From assembly GCF_026167665.1 (NCBI RefSeq), contig NZ_CP098740.1, positions 1,302,001 to 1,366,000 on the forward strand: 64,000 nt of DNA. Reading direction: 5' to 3'. This DNA comes from Streptomyces drozdowiczii. Its GTDB lineage: Bacteria > Actinomycetota > Actinomycetes > Streptomycetales > Streptomycetaceae. Below, piece after piece: positions 18,312 through 26,859 of this stretch (position 1 is its first letter; each line of letters begins with the position of its first letter). A model generated the notes under the pieces. It was not told the origin of the DNA. It saw only the letters and a program-made list of their open reading frames with translations, and did not search any database. Made by a program: the position numbers and the translations under genes.

Positions 18312-20546
18312 CTACGCGGAGGACCCGGCCACCACCGCCTCGTACGGCCGGTCCGTGTCGGCGGTGACGCGGAGGGTGCCGTCCTCGCGGGTCACCTCGT
18401 ACGTGGCGGCGGGCTCGCCGGTGAGGCCGGGGACGGTGACCGTGCGGTGGAGGTTCCCGGTGCCGTCGGGGGCGTACACGCGCAGCTGGAGGTTCTCCGT
18501 CCAGTCGCCGTCGGGGCGGGAGGTGTCCGCGGCGAGCGGGAGGACCGCGCCGGGGCGGACCAGCAGCGGGAGGCTGTCGAAGCCGTACGTGTCCCGGTGC
18601 CAGGCCGGGCCGGTGACCGTCTCGCCGGTGAGCAGATGGGTCCAGGTGCCCTCGGGGACGTAGTACTCCACCTCGCCGTCCGCGCTGAAGACCGGGGCGA
18701 CCAGGAGGTCGGGGCCGAGCATGTACTGCCGGTCCGCCGTGCGGGCGGCCGGGTCGTCCGGGAACTCCAGGAGCATCGGGCGCATCACGGGGACGCCGGT
18801 GCGGTGGGCCTCGACGGCGGCCCCGTACAGGTAGGGCATCAGGCGGTGCTTCAGCTCCGTGAAGCGCCGGGCGACCTCGACCGCCTCCTCGCCGAACTCC
18901 CACGGGACGCGGTACGACGAGGAGCCGTGCAGCCTGCTGTGCGAGGAGAGCAGGCCGAAGGCGAGCCAGCGCTTGAAGACCGCCGGGTCCGGGGTGCCCT
19001 CGAAGCCGCCGATGTCGTGGCTCCAGAAGCCGAAGCCGGACAGGCTCAGGGAGAGGCCGCCGCGCAGGGACTCCGCCATCGCCTCGAAGGAGGACCAGCA
19101 GTCGCCGCCCCAGTGCACGGGGAACTGCTGGCCGCCGGCCGTGGCGGAGCGGGCGAAGAGGACCGCCTCGCCCTGGCCGCGTTCCTTCTCCAGGAGCTCG
19201 AAGACGGCCTTGTTGTACAGGTGCGTGTAGTAGTTGTGCATCCGCTCCGGGTCGGAGCCGTCGTGCCAGACGACATCGGTGGGGATGCGCTCGCCGAAGT
19301 CCGTCTTGAAGCCGTCGACGCCCTGGCCGAGGAGGGTGCGCAGCTTGCCCTGGAACCAGGCGGCGGCCTCCGGGTTGGTGAAGTCCACCAACGCCATGCC
19401 CGCCTGCCACTTGTCCCACTGCCAGACATCGCCCTCGCGGGTGCGGACGAAGTAGCCTCGGGCCGCGCCCTCCGCGTACAGGGGGCTCTTCTGCGCGATG
19501 TACGGGTTGATCCAGACGCAGATCCGCAGGCCCTTGGCCTTGAGGCGGGCGAGCATGTCCTCCGGGTCGGGGAAGACGGCCGGGTCCCATTGGAAGTCGC
19601 ACCACTGGTACTCGCGCATCCAGAAGCAGTCGAAGTGGAACACGGAGAGCGGGATGCCGCGTTCGGCCATGCCGTCCACGAATGAGGTGACGGTCGCCTC
19701 GTCGTACGCGGTGGTGAACGAGGTGGTCAGCCAGAGGCCGAAGGACCAGGCCGGGGGCAGCGCCGGGCGGCCGGTCAGCGCGGTGTAGCGGGACAGGACG
19801 TCCTTGGGGGTGGGTCCGGCGACCACGAAGTACTCCAGCGTCTGGTCCTCGACGCTGAACTGCACCTGGCCGACCGCCTCGGAGCCGACCTCGAAGGACA
19901 CCTTGCCGGGGTGGTTGACGAAGACGCCGTAGCCGCGCGAGGAGAGGTAGAACGGGACGTTCTTGTACGCCTGCTCGCTGCTGGTCCCCCCGTCCGCCTG
20001 CCACATGTCGACCACCTGGCCGTTCTTCACGTACGGGGTGAACCGCTCGCCGAGTCCGTGGACCGTCTCGCCGACGCCCAGCGCGAGCTGGGCGACCATG
20101 TGGTGCGCGCCGTCGCCGGTGGTGGCGAAGGCGGTCCCCTTGCGCCCGGCGGCGGTCAGGAGGCGCCCGTCCGCGTCCCGGAACTCCAGGCCGAAGCCGT
20201 CTGCGGGGAGCCGGAGGGTGAGCGGGCCGCTGGTCAGCTCGGCGGCCCCGCCGTCCTCGCGGGCCACGGCTGCGGCGTCGCCGGTGGCTCCGGGCAGGTC
20301 GAAGTCGGGGCCCGGGTGGCGCTTGCCCGCGAGGTGGGTGACGCGGACGCCGATGACGCCTTCGGCGGGGGCGTACGCCTCCACGGTGATCAGCGGGGCG
20401 TTCAGGGTGTCCCCGCGTCGCGTCACGCGCTGGACCGCCGCGTAGGCGATGAGGCGGTCGGCGTCGAGGCGGAGGTCGCGGAGTTCGGTGGCGTACGAGG
20501 CGTGGACACCGTCTCGCAGCTGCCAGAAGCCGTCGGTGAACTTCAT
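18312..20546 (-). CDS. GH31 alpha-xylosidase (YicI-like)
   Basis: This cytoplasmic enzyme should release alpha-xylose from xyloglucan oligosaccharides such as isoprimeverose. The 744-residue protein aligns so closely to E. coli YicI that the catalytic residues fall at identical numbers: nucleophile Asp416 in GFKTDFGER and acid/base Asp482 in VHWGGDCWSS. The N-terminal beta-sandwich begins MKFTDGFWQLRDGVHASYA, and the family motif GFGFWSHDIGGFEG is intact. There is no signal peptide. It is divergent from an ABC importer plus GH1 beta-glucosidase operon, with a shared palindromic operator between them. The set therefore looks built for uptake and breakdown of xylosylated beta-glucan fragments, which is an inference from context. 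Confidence 0.93.
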   Translation of the reverse strand: MKFTDGFWQLRDGVHASYATELRDLRLDADRLIAYAAVQRVTRRGDTLNAPLITVEAYAPAEGVIGVRVTHLAGKRHPGPDFDLPGATGDAAAVAREDGGAAELTSGPLTLRLPADGFGLEFRDADGRLLTAAGRKGTAFATTGDGAHHMVAQLALGVGETVHGLGERFTPYVKNGQVVDMWQADGGTSSEQAYKNVPFYLSSRGYGVFVNHPGKVSFEVGSEAVGQVQFSVEDQTLEYFVVAGPTPKDVLSRYTALTGRPALPPAWSFGLWLTTSFTTAYDEATVTSFVDGMAERGIPLSVFHFDCFWMREYQWCDFQWDPAVFPDPEDMLARLKAKGLRICVWINPYIAQKSPLYAEGAARGYFVRTREGDVWQWDKWQAGMALVDFTNPEAAAWFQGKLRTLLGQGVDGFKTDFGERIPTDVVWHDGSDPERMHNYYTHLYNKAVFELLEKERGQGEAVLFARSATAGGQQFPVHWGGDCWSSFEAMAESLRGGLSLSLSGFGFWSHDIGGFEGTPDPAVFKRWLAFGLLSSHSRLHGSSSYRVPWEFGEEAVEVARRFTELKHRLMPYLYGAAVEAHRTGVPVMRPMLLEFPDDPAARTADRQYMLGPDLLVAPVFSADGEVEYYVPEGTWTHLLTGETVTGPAWHRDTYGFDSLPLLVRPGAVLPLAADTSRPDGDWTENLQLRVYAPDGTGNLHRTVTVPGLTGEPAATYEVTREDGTLRVTADTDRPYEAVVAGSSA

Positions 20547-20600
20547 GGGGGGTCCGTTCCTGTGGTTCCTGATTTTGATCGTACACAAAACAAATATTTT

Positions 20601-20614
20601 TCGAAGCGCTTCGA
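20601..20614. promoter_or_regulatory. LacI-type operator between GH31 and the ABC/GH1 operon
   Basis: The perfect 14-bp palindrome TCGAAGCGCTTCGA is centred on CG, as LacI-family operators are. It lies 55 bases upstream of the GH31 start in an unusually A/T-rich stretch, and 200 bases before the divergent lipoprotein gene. It could co-regulate both. The remaining 20615-20814 stretch shows no further clear element. Confidence 0.55.
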
Positions 20615-20814
20615 TTCAGCGGCCGAAGCCTATGGACCCGCCGGAACAAGGGCTTGAACACCCCGCGCGAGCGGCCATGTTGCCCCTGTGTGACCTGCGC
20701 GTCACCAGGACGGTCTAGAAACGGGAGCCCCCATGCCGTATTAGTACTGGCAGCAAACAAATCGGTCGGACGGCAGCGCAGCCGCCCGGGCCCTTGCCGA
20801 CAAGAGGCAGCTGA

Positions 20815-22044
20815 ATGTCGAACCGCTTCACCCCACGGGTCGCCGTCCCGCTCACCGTCGTCTCCGCGCTGATCGGCGGTGCGGTCCTGTCGGGCTGCGG
20901 CCAGCAGCGGGACCCGGACGTCTACACCGTCCTCAACTCGTCCACCGACGAGTCGTACCACCGCTGGGACGCCCAGACGCTGGCCCGGTGCGGCAAGCGG
21001 CTGGGGGTGACCATCGAGCAGCAGAGCGTCCCGGCCTCGCAGGTGATGACCAAGGCGCTGCGGATGGCGTCCTCGAAGTCGCTGCCCGACGTGCTCCAGC
21101 TGGACGCCTCCGAGATGCCGACGTTCGCCGACGCGGGCGGGCTGATCCCGCTGAAGGACCTGGGGCTGACCACGAAGGACATCCCCGAGGGGATCGTGGA
21201 CTTCGGCTCGTACGAGGGGACGTACTACGGGGCCGCGCGCACGGTGAACACGCTGGCGCTCTTCTACAACAAGGACACCCTCGACAAGGCCGGCCTGAAG
21301 GTCCCCACCACCTGGGACGAGATGCGCGAGACCGCGAAGCAGCTGACGCGGGGCAAGCGGTACGGACTCGCGCTCAGCGCGGGCGGCGCGGAGGACGGCG
21401 TCTTCCAGTTCACGCCCTTCATGTGGTCCAACGGCGGCGACGAGACGAAGCTCGACAGCCCCGAGGTGGCCGGGGCGCTGGACTACTGGAAGAGCCTCCT
21501 CAAGGACGGCTCGCTCTCCAAGTCGACGGTCAACTGGACCCAGGCCGACGTGAACGACCAGTTCATGGCGGGCAACGCGGCCATGATGATCAACGGCCCC
21601 TGGCAGGTGGAGACCCTGAACTCCAAGAAGGGGCTGCACTGGGGCATAGCCGAGATCCCGGTCCCCACGGCCGGCGACGACTCGGTGGGCCCGCTGGGCG
21701 GCGGCGTACTGACCGTGCCCAACACCGGTGACGACGCGCGGGAGAAGATGTCCGCGAAGATCATCGGCTGCATGTCCGGCGAGCGGGAGCAGATCACCTA
21801 CGCGCTGAACAGCTGGATGGTCCCGGCCAACGCGAAGGCCGCCGCCGAGTGGCGCCGGAAGGTGCCGGAGCTGGACGCCCTGGCCGACCAGGTCGCCACG
21901 GCCCGTTCGCGTACCGCCAAGCTCGGCGCGCGGTGGTCGTCCGTCTCCCTCGCGCTCCAGAGCGCGTTCCAGTCCGCCCTGACCGGCGAGTCCAGCGAGG
22001 CCGCCCTCACCCGCGCCCAGAAGCGCGCGACGAGCGGGAACTGA
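20815..22044 (+). CDS. sugar ABC transporter substrate-binding lipoprotein
   Basis: This is a family-1 solute-binding lipoprotein of 409 residues that captures an oligosaccharide outside the cell. The signal peptide ends in the lipobox LSGC (Cys near residue 28), followed by GQQRDPDVYTVLNSSTDES. A conserved binding-lobe motif is NDQFMAGNAAMMINGPWQV. It starts the four-gene operon with two permeases and a GH1 beta-glucosidase. The ATG follows a GAGGCAG site. No ATPase is encoded, as in other Streptomyces sugar importers that use MsiK. The substrate is probably a xylo- or beta-gluco-oligosaccharide, judged only by the neighbouring GH31 and GH1 enzymes. Confidence 0.92.
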   Translation: MSNRFTPRVAVPLTVVSALIGGAVLSGCGQQRDPDVYTVLNSSTDESYHRWDAQTLARCGKRLGVTIEQQSVPASQVMTKALRMASSKSLPDVLQLDASEMPTFADAGGLIPLKDLGLTTKDIPEGIVDFGSYEGTYYGAARTVNTLALFYNKDTLDKAGLKVPTTWDEMRETAKQLTRGKRYGLALSAGGAEDGVFQFTPFMWSNGGDETKLDSPEVAGALDYWKSLLKDGSLSKSTVNWTQADVNDQFMAGNAAMMINGPWQVETLNSKKGLHWGIAEIPVPTAGDDSVGPLGGGVLTVPNTGDDAREKMSAKIIGCMSGEREQITYALNSWMVPANAKAAAEWRRKVPELDALADQVATARSRTAKLGARWSSVSLALQSAFQSALTGESSEAALTRAQKRATSGN

Positions 22045-22055
22045 GGTACCGAACC

Positions 22056-23003
22056 ATGTCGACCACCACCGTCGCCGCCGTGCCCCTGACGAAGAAGACC
22101 GCGAAGCCGCCGAACCCCGCCCGCGTCCGGCGCCGCAGGCGGCTCGCCCAGTGGGGCTTCATCGCCCCCGCCGTGATCTTCATGGCGCTGTTCTTCGGCT
22201 ATCCGCTCGTCCGGAACATCGTGATGAGCTTCCAGGACTACTCGCCGTCCACCTTCTTCACGGGCGAGTCCCCGTTCAACGGAACGGACAACTGGAGCAA
22301 GGTCTTCAACGACGAGCTCTTCGGCAAGGCCCTGTGGCACACCGTCCTGTTCACGATCGGCTCGCTGATCGGACAGTTCTGTATCGGCCTCGGCCTCGCG
22401 GTCTTCTTCAACCGCCGCTTCCCGCTGAACGGCGTGCTGCGCTCGCTCATCCTGCTGCCGTGGCTGGTGCCGATGGTCGTCTCGGGTGTCGTCTGGCGGC
22501 GCATCCTCGACCAGGACACCGGCGTCCTCAACTCCTTCCTCGGCACCATCGGCCTGGGCGGCGACACCCCGTGGCTGACCAGCACGAGCATGGCGCTGGT
22601 CTCGGTGATCCTGGTGAACATCTGGATCGGCATCCCGTTCAACATGGTGATTCTCTACGGCGGGCTCCAGGAGGTCCCCAAGGAGCTGTACGAGGCCGCC
22701 TCGCTGGACGGCGCCTCCGCCTGGCGGACGTTCCGCTCGATCACGCTGCCGATGCTGCGGCCGGTGATCACCGTGGTCCTGGTGCTCGGCTTCATGTCGA
22801 CGGTGAAGATCCTCGACCTGATCCTGGCCCTCACCGACGGCGGACCCGCCGACTCCACGCAGACCCTCGGCACCCTCACGTACCAGAACTCCTTCGTCCA
22901 GCTGGACTTCGGGGCCGGTGCCGTGGTCGGCAACATCCTGATCCTGATCTCCGCCGTCTTCGCGGTGTTCTATCTGCGGGCCAACCGCAACGAGGGGAAG
23001 TGA
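22056..23003 (+). CDS. sugar ABC transporter permease (MalF type)
   Basis: This is the first membrane subunit of the importer, 315 residues. A basic N-terminus (ARVRRRRRLAQ) precedes six membrane helices, and the EAA loop reads EAASLDGASAWRTFRSITLP. The start is the ATG 11 bases after the binding-protein stop with GAGG upstream; longer in-frame extensions overlap the previous gene and are not family-like. It is coupled closely to the second permease. Confidence 0.92.
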   Translation: MSTTTVAAVPLTKKTAKPPNPARVRRRRRLAQWGFIAPAVIFMALFFGYPLVRNIVMSFQDYSPSTFFTGESPFNGTDNWSKVFNDELFGKALWHTVLFTIGSLIGQFCIGLGLAVFFNRRFPLNGVLRSLILLPWLVPMVVSGVVWRRILDQDTGVLNSFLGTIGLGGDTPWLTSTSMALVSVILVNIWIGIPFNMVILYGGLQEVPKELYEAASLDGASAWRTFRSITLPMLRPVITVVLVLGFMSTVKILDLILALTDGGPADSTQTLGTLTYQNSFVQLDFGAGAVVGNILILISAVFAVFYLRANRNEGK

Positions 23004-23008
23004 CCGGC

Positions 23009-23863
23009 ATGGCGAGCACCGTGCGTACCCCCGCCGCGTCCACGCGGTCCACCGGGCGGCCGAAGCGGCGGTGGGGCGCCACCGTCTTCGGCGTCCTGGT
23101 GCTGTGCGTGATGCTGTTCCCGCTGTACTGGATGGTGAACACCGCCCTCCAGCCCGAGTCCGGGCTGCTTGAGGTCGACCCGGTCCCGCACGGCCTGGAC
23201 CTGTCGGGCTTCCGCTCGGCGCTCACGGACCAGGGCGGCAATCTGCTGACCTCGCTGGCGGTGGCGCTCGGCGCGGTCGTCATCTGCCTGGCGGTCTCGG
23301 CGCCGGCCGCGTACGGGCTGGCGCAGTTCAGGCTGCGCGGGACCCGGACGATCGTCTTCGGGACGCTGATCACGCAGATGGTGCCGGGCATCGTCATCGC
23401 CAACGCCCTGTACAGCGCGTACGTGGATCTCGGCCTGGTCAACTCGTACGCCGGTCTGATGCTGGCCGACGCCTCGCTCGGGATTCCGTTCGCGATCGTG
23501 CTGATGCGGTCGTTCATGGTGGCGATACCGCGCGAGGTCATCGAGGCTGCCGAGGTCGACGGGGCCGGGCGCTTCCGGACGTTCGTGCGGGTCGTGCTGC
23601 CGATGAGCCGCAACTCGCTGATCACGGCCGGTCTCTTCTCGTTCCTGTACGCGTGGAGCGACTTCATGTTCGCGCTGACGCTCAATACCACGGACGACGT
23701 GAAGCCGATCACGCTGGGCATCTACCAGTACATCGGGGCCCATGTCGGCGACTGGGGCTCCGTGATGGCCGCTTCCGTGCTGTCCGCGGTGCCGGCGGCG
23801 GTCCTGCTCGTCCTGTCGCAGAAGTACATCGCCGCCGGGATCACCGGTGGCTCGGTCAAGTAG
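23009..23863 (+). CDS. sugar ABC transporter permease (MalG type)
   Basis: This is the second membrane subunit, 284 residues, with six hydrophobic segments and the EAA loop EAAEVDGAGRFRTFVRVVLP. It ends in the typical AAGITGGSVK tail. The ATG at 23009 has GAGGGGA ten bases upstream; a GTG three codons earlier overlaps the preceding stop and is an alternative. It is followed nine bases later by the GH1 gene, so one transcript is likely. Confidence 0.92.
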   Translation: MASTVRTPAASTRSTGRPKRRWGATVFGVLVLCVMLFPLYWMVNTALQPESGLLEVDPVPHGLDLSGFRSALTDQGGNLLTSLAVALGAVVICLAVSAPAAYGLAQFRLRGTRTIVFGTLITQMVPGIVIANALYSAYVDLGLVNSYAGLMLADASLGIPFAIVLMRSFMVAIPREVIEAAEVDGAGRFRTFVRVVLPMSRNSLITAGLFSFLYAWSDFMFALTLNTTDDVKPITLGIYQYIGAHVGDWGSVMAASVLSAVPAAVLLVLSQKYIAAGITGGSVK

Positions 23864-23871
23864 GGGTATCC

Positions 23872-25251
23872 ATGGTTGAGTTCCCGGTCTTCCCGCCCGG
23901 TTTCGTCTTCGGCGCGGCCACCGCCTCGTACCAGATCGAAGGGGCCGCGCGGGAGGACGGACGCGGCCCTTCCATCTGGGACACGTACAGCCACACGCCC
24001 GGCAGGACGGACGGCGGCGACACGGGTGACGTGGCCTGCGACCACTACCACCGCTACCGGGAGGACGTGGCGCTGCTGCGGGAGCTGGGCGTCGATTCGT
24101 ACCGCTTCTCGATCGCCTGGTCGCGCATCCTGCCGGAGGGTGCGGGCACGGTGAACCCGAAGGGCCTGGACTTCTACTCCCGGCTGGTGGACGAGCTGCT
24201 GGAGGCGGGCATCGAGCCGGCCGCGACCCTCTACCACTGGGACCTGCCGCAGGCCCTGGAGGACCGGGGCGGCTGGCGGATACGGGAGACGGCCGAGCGG
24301 TTCGGCGAGTACACCGCGGTCGTGGCGGAGCACCTGGCCGACCGGGTGCCGCGCTGGATCACCCTCAACGAGCCGTGGTGCAGCGCCTTCCTCGGCTACT
24401 CCGTGGGCCGGCACGCGCCCGGCGCGCAGGAGGGGCGCGGTGCCCTGGCCGCCGCGCACCACCTGCTCGTCGGCCACGGCCTCGCGATGAAGGCGCTGCG
24501 GGCCGCCGGGGTCCGCGAGGCGGGCATCACGCTGAACCTGGACCGCAACGTCCCGGCCGCCCCGACGGACGCCGACCGGGCCGCGGTGGTCCGCGCGGAC
24601 ACCCAGCACAACCTGGTGTGGACGGAGCCGATCCTCGCGGGCCGCTACCCGGCCACCGAGGAGGAGACCTGGGGCGAGCTGATCACCGGGCAGGACTTCC
24701 GGCGCGAGGGCGACCTGGACCTGATCTCCCAGCCCCTGGACTTCCTGGGCATCAACTACTACCGCCCGATCGTGGTGGCCGACGCCCCGCACCGCGAGCC
24801 GGACCCCGCGCTGCGGGTCGCCACGGACAACCGGTACGCCGAGGGGCAGTACCCGGACGTGCGGCGGACGGCGATGGGCTGGCCGGTCGTGCCGGAGTCC
24901 TTCACCGATCTGCTGACCGCGCTCAAGGACGCCTACGGGGACGCGCTGCCGCCGGTGCACATCACGGAGAACGGCTCGGCGGAGCACGACACGGTGGAGC
25001 CGGACGGTGCGGTGCGGGACGCGGACCGGGTGGAGTACCTGCGTACGCATCTGGCGGCGCTGCGGTCCGCGATGGACGCGGGGGTCGACGTGCGGGGCTA
25101 CTACGTGTGGTCGCTGCTGGACAACTTCGAGTGGGCGCTCGGGTACGCGAAGCGGTTCGGCATCGTCCGGGTCGACTACGACACCCTGGAGCGCACCCCG
25201 AAGGAGAGCTACCGCTGGTATCAGGCGCTGATCGCGGCGCACCGCGCCTGA
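23872..25251 (+). CDS. GH1 beta-glucosidase
   Basis: This cytoplasmic enzyme hydrolyses beta-glucosides such as cellobiose delivered by the importer upstream. The 459-residue protein has the full GH1 barrel. The N-terminal signature is FVFGAATASYQIEGA, the acid/base is Glu167 in TLNEP and the nucleophile is Glu366 in ITENG. The aglycone-site motif YYVWSLLDNFEWALGY is also present. There is no signal peptide, in keeping with intracellular action. The ATG at 23872 directly precedes the conserved region. It is the last gene of the operon and is closed by a hairpin. Confidence 0.95.
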   Translation: MVEFPVFPPGFVFGAATASYQIEGAAREDGRGPSIWDTYSHTPGRTDGGDTGDVACDHYHRYREDVALLRELGVDSYRFSIAWSRILPEGAGTVNPKGLDFYSRLVDELLEAGIEPAATLYHWDLPQALEDRGGWRIRETAERFGEYTAVVAEHLADRVPRWITLNEPWCSAFLGYSVGRHAPGAQEGRGALAAAHHLLVGHGLAMKALRAAGVREAGITLNLDRNVPAAPTDADRAAVVRADTQHNLVWTEPILAGRYPATEEETWGELITGQDFRREGDLDLISQPLDFLGINYYRPIVVADAPHREPDPALRVATDNRYAEGQYPDVRRTAMGWPVVPESFTDLLTALKDAYGDALPPVHITENGSAEHDTVEPDGAVRDADRVEYLRTHLAALRSAMDAGVDVRGYYVWSLLDNFEWALGYAKRFGIVRVDYDTLERTPKESYRWYQALIAAHRA

Positions 25252-25261
25252 GCCGGGCGAC

Positions 25262-25311
25262 ACGACGAACGCCCTGTCCCCCGCTGCGTGCGGGGGCAGG
25301 GCGTTCGTCGT
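25262..25311. terminator. bidirectional terminator between GH1 and GlsB genes
   Basis: A stem of about 21 bp with one bulged base (25262-25283 and 25291-25311) lies between two convergent genes. Confidence 0.85.
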
Positions 25312-25324
25312 ACGGGCGGGCCGG

Positions 25325-25585
25325 TCAGGCGCGTCGTCGGGCCCACATCGGGCTGATGAAGGCGATGAGCACGGCGGCGACACCGATCTGGAAGATGTGG
25401 CGGATCCAGTCGATGCCCCCGGTGTCACGCACACCGAAGGCGGTGGCGAGGGCGTTGCCGGCGATGGCACCGACGATGCCGAGCAGGACGGTCAGCCACA
25501 GGGGGATGGGCTGACGGCCGGGAACGACCAGCTTGGCCAGCAGGCCGATGATGAGTCCCGCGATGATGGCCCAGAGAAATGACAC
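25325..25585 (-). CDS. GlsB/YeaQ/YmgE family stress membrane protein
   Basis: This is an 86-residue protein with three hydrophobic segments. The first (SFLWAIIAGLIIGLLAKLVVPG) carries the glycine pattern of the transglycosylase-associated / GlsB family, followed by TVLLGIVGAIAGNALA. Such proteins are small stress-linked membrane proteins without a proven activity. The GTG start at 25585 has GAGGAG six bases upstream. It has its own upstream region shared divergently with the FG-GAP gene. The 271-base gap holds a GC hairpin (25643-25668) and no gene. Confidence 0.88.
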   Translation of the reverse strand: MSFLWAIIAGLIIGLLAKLVVPGRQPIPLWLTVLLGIVGAIAGNALATAFGVRDTGGIDWIRHIFQIGVAAVLIAFISPMWARRRA

Positions 25586-25770
25586 GACAACTCCTCTTCT
25601 ACCGCTGTCCGACTGGTTTCGGGAAGCTGACTTCCGCCTGCCCGGCATGCACCGGTGTACGCATGCCGCATCGAACAGAGGGCGGCCGAAGTCCCTGGCG
25701 GTGTCCGCATACCGGGGCGAAGGCGATGCGTTGGCCTCATTTCGACAAACCCTTGGAGACGTGAGGGAGT

Positions 25771-25802
25771 CGTGAAAGGATCACCCTCAATTCCGTGGCG
25801 TG
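25771..25802 (+). promoter_or_regulatory. upstream motif shared by the two FG-GAP genes, copy 1
   Basis: This stretch contains GTGAAAGGATCAC and, after a short gap, CCGTG, and lies 86 bases before the first FG-GAP start. It matches the equivalent stretch before the second FG-GAP gene (26757-26788) at 21 of 32 positions, although the intergenic sequence around it is otherwise different. It may be a common regulator site or promoter. Confidence 0.35.
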
Positions 25803-25856
25803 TCCCCGTATCCCGCGGCGCGTCACGCCTCGTCCCACCATCCATGGAGAACACTC

Positions 25857-26717
25857 GTGGCCAAGATCTCTGGCCGTCGGCCCGGACGGGCTGTCACCCG
25901 TCTCGCCGCCGCCGCGATAACCGCGGCCCTGGTCGCCACCGGCGCTGCCGCCACTTCCGCCTCCGCCGCCGAGGTCGGCGACGCGCCGCTGTTCGGCCTC
26001 CAGGGCCTCAACAGCTCCGGCACCGCCTACACCTACGTGCCGCTCGGTGACGGCACCCTCTCGTCGCGCGTCGAGTTCGACACCGGCATGACGGGCCTCG
26101 CGTTCGTCGGCCAGGTCGACCACGACGCGGACAACCTCGCGGACGGCCGCTGGCAGCTCGGCACCTCCGGCAACATCTGGTACTACGCCGCCGACAACTC
26201 CGCCGCGGTGAAGGTCGGTTACGGCTGGGACACCTACAACACCGTCGTCTCCGTCGGCCAGTTCGGCGGCGCCGAGGGCGGCGACCTGCTCGCCCGCGAC
26301 AAGAAGGGCGACCTCTACCTGTACCTGGGCTACGGCGACGGCACGCTCACCAAGCGCCTGAAGGTCGGTTACGGCTGGGACACCTACACCCAGATCGCGG
26401 GCAACGGCGACCTGGACGGCGACGGCAAGGGCGACCTCGTCGCGCGCGACAAGTCGGGCGTCCTGTGGCTGTACAAGGGCACCGGCAACCAGAAGGCCCC
26501 GTACGCCAAGCGCACCAAGATCGGCAGCGGCTGGAACCAGTACAACACCCTCTTCGCCGCCGGTGACCTGAACATGGACGGCCGGACGGACCTGGTCGCC
26601 CGCAACGCCAAGGGCGAGCTGTACCTGTACGCGGGCACCGGCAACGGAGCCGCCCCGTACAAGGCGAAGGCCCTCATCGGGACCTCGGGCTGGAACACGT
26701 ACCGCCTCTTCTTCTGA
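25857..26717 (+). CDS. secreted FG-GAP/VCBS repeat protein 1
   Basis: This is a 286-residue exported protein. The signal peptide has a basic start (AKISGRRPGR) and a hydrophobic Ala-rich core ending in ATSASAA, with cleavage near residue 40. The mature part is made of beta-propeller FG-GAP repeats, in which calcium-loop motifs such as DLDGDGKGDLVARDKSG alternate with LYLYxGxG strands. No catalytic residues are visible. The GTG start at 25857 has GGAG upstream; the downstream paralogue uses the same start arrangement. Proteins of this type are abundant in Streptomyces and have no assigned role beyond calcium binding and surface or matrix interaction. Confidence 0.88.
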   Translation: MAKISGRRPGRAVTRLAAAAITAALVATGAAATSASAAEVGDAPLFGLQGLNSSGTAYTYVPLGDGTLSSRVEFDTGMTGLAFVGQVDHDADNLADGRWQLGTSGNIWYYAADNSAAVKVGYGWDTYNTVVSVGQFGGAEGGDLLARDKKGDLYLYLGYGDGTLTKRLKVGYGWDTYTQIAGNGDLDGDGKGDLVARDKSGVLWLYKGTGNQKAPYAKRTKIGSGWNQYNTLFAAGDLNMDGRTDLVARNAKGELYLYAGTGNGAAPYKAKALIGTSGWNTYRLFF

Positions 26718-26756
26718 GCCGGTCACTGTCACAGTGGTTACACACTCATGACGAAA

Positions 26757-26788
26757 CGTGAAGGATTCACGCACGAAACCGTGACACG
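26757..26788 (+). promoter_or_regulatory. upstream motif shared by the two FG-GAP genes, copy 2
   Basis: It contains the 13-bp palindrome GTGAAGGATTCAC followed at the same spacing by CCGTG, and lies 103 bases before the second FG-GAP start. The upstream gene ends at 26717, so this gene has its own control region. Confidence 0.35.
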
Positions 26789-26859
26789 CTTTCCGTGAAT
26801 CGGTGGCCCGCCGCCAACGTGCGGCGGGCCACTTCCACTTCACGATCCATGGAGTACTT

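Noticed and set aside
20703..20718. Possible second DasR site (GGTCTAGA core) before the ABC/GH1 operon
   Set aside because: Only the central eight bases match; the outer positions fail, so it is within chance.
18220..21639. 1139-codon open frame over the GH31 gene on the same strand and adjoining regions
   Set aside because: Arg/Pro/Gly-rich out-of-frame translation; GH31 with correct catalytic residues occupies the other frame.
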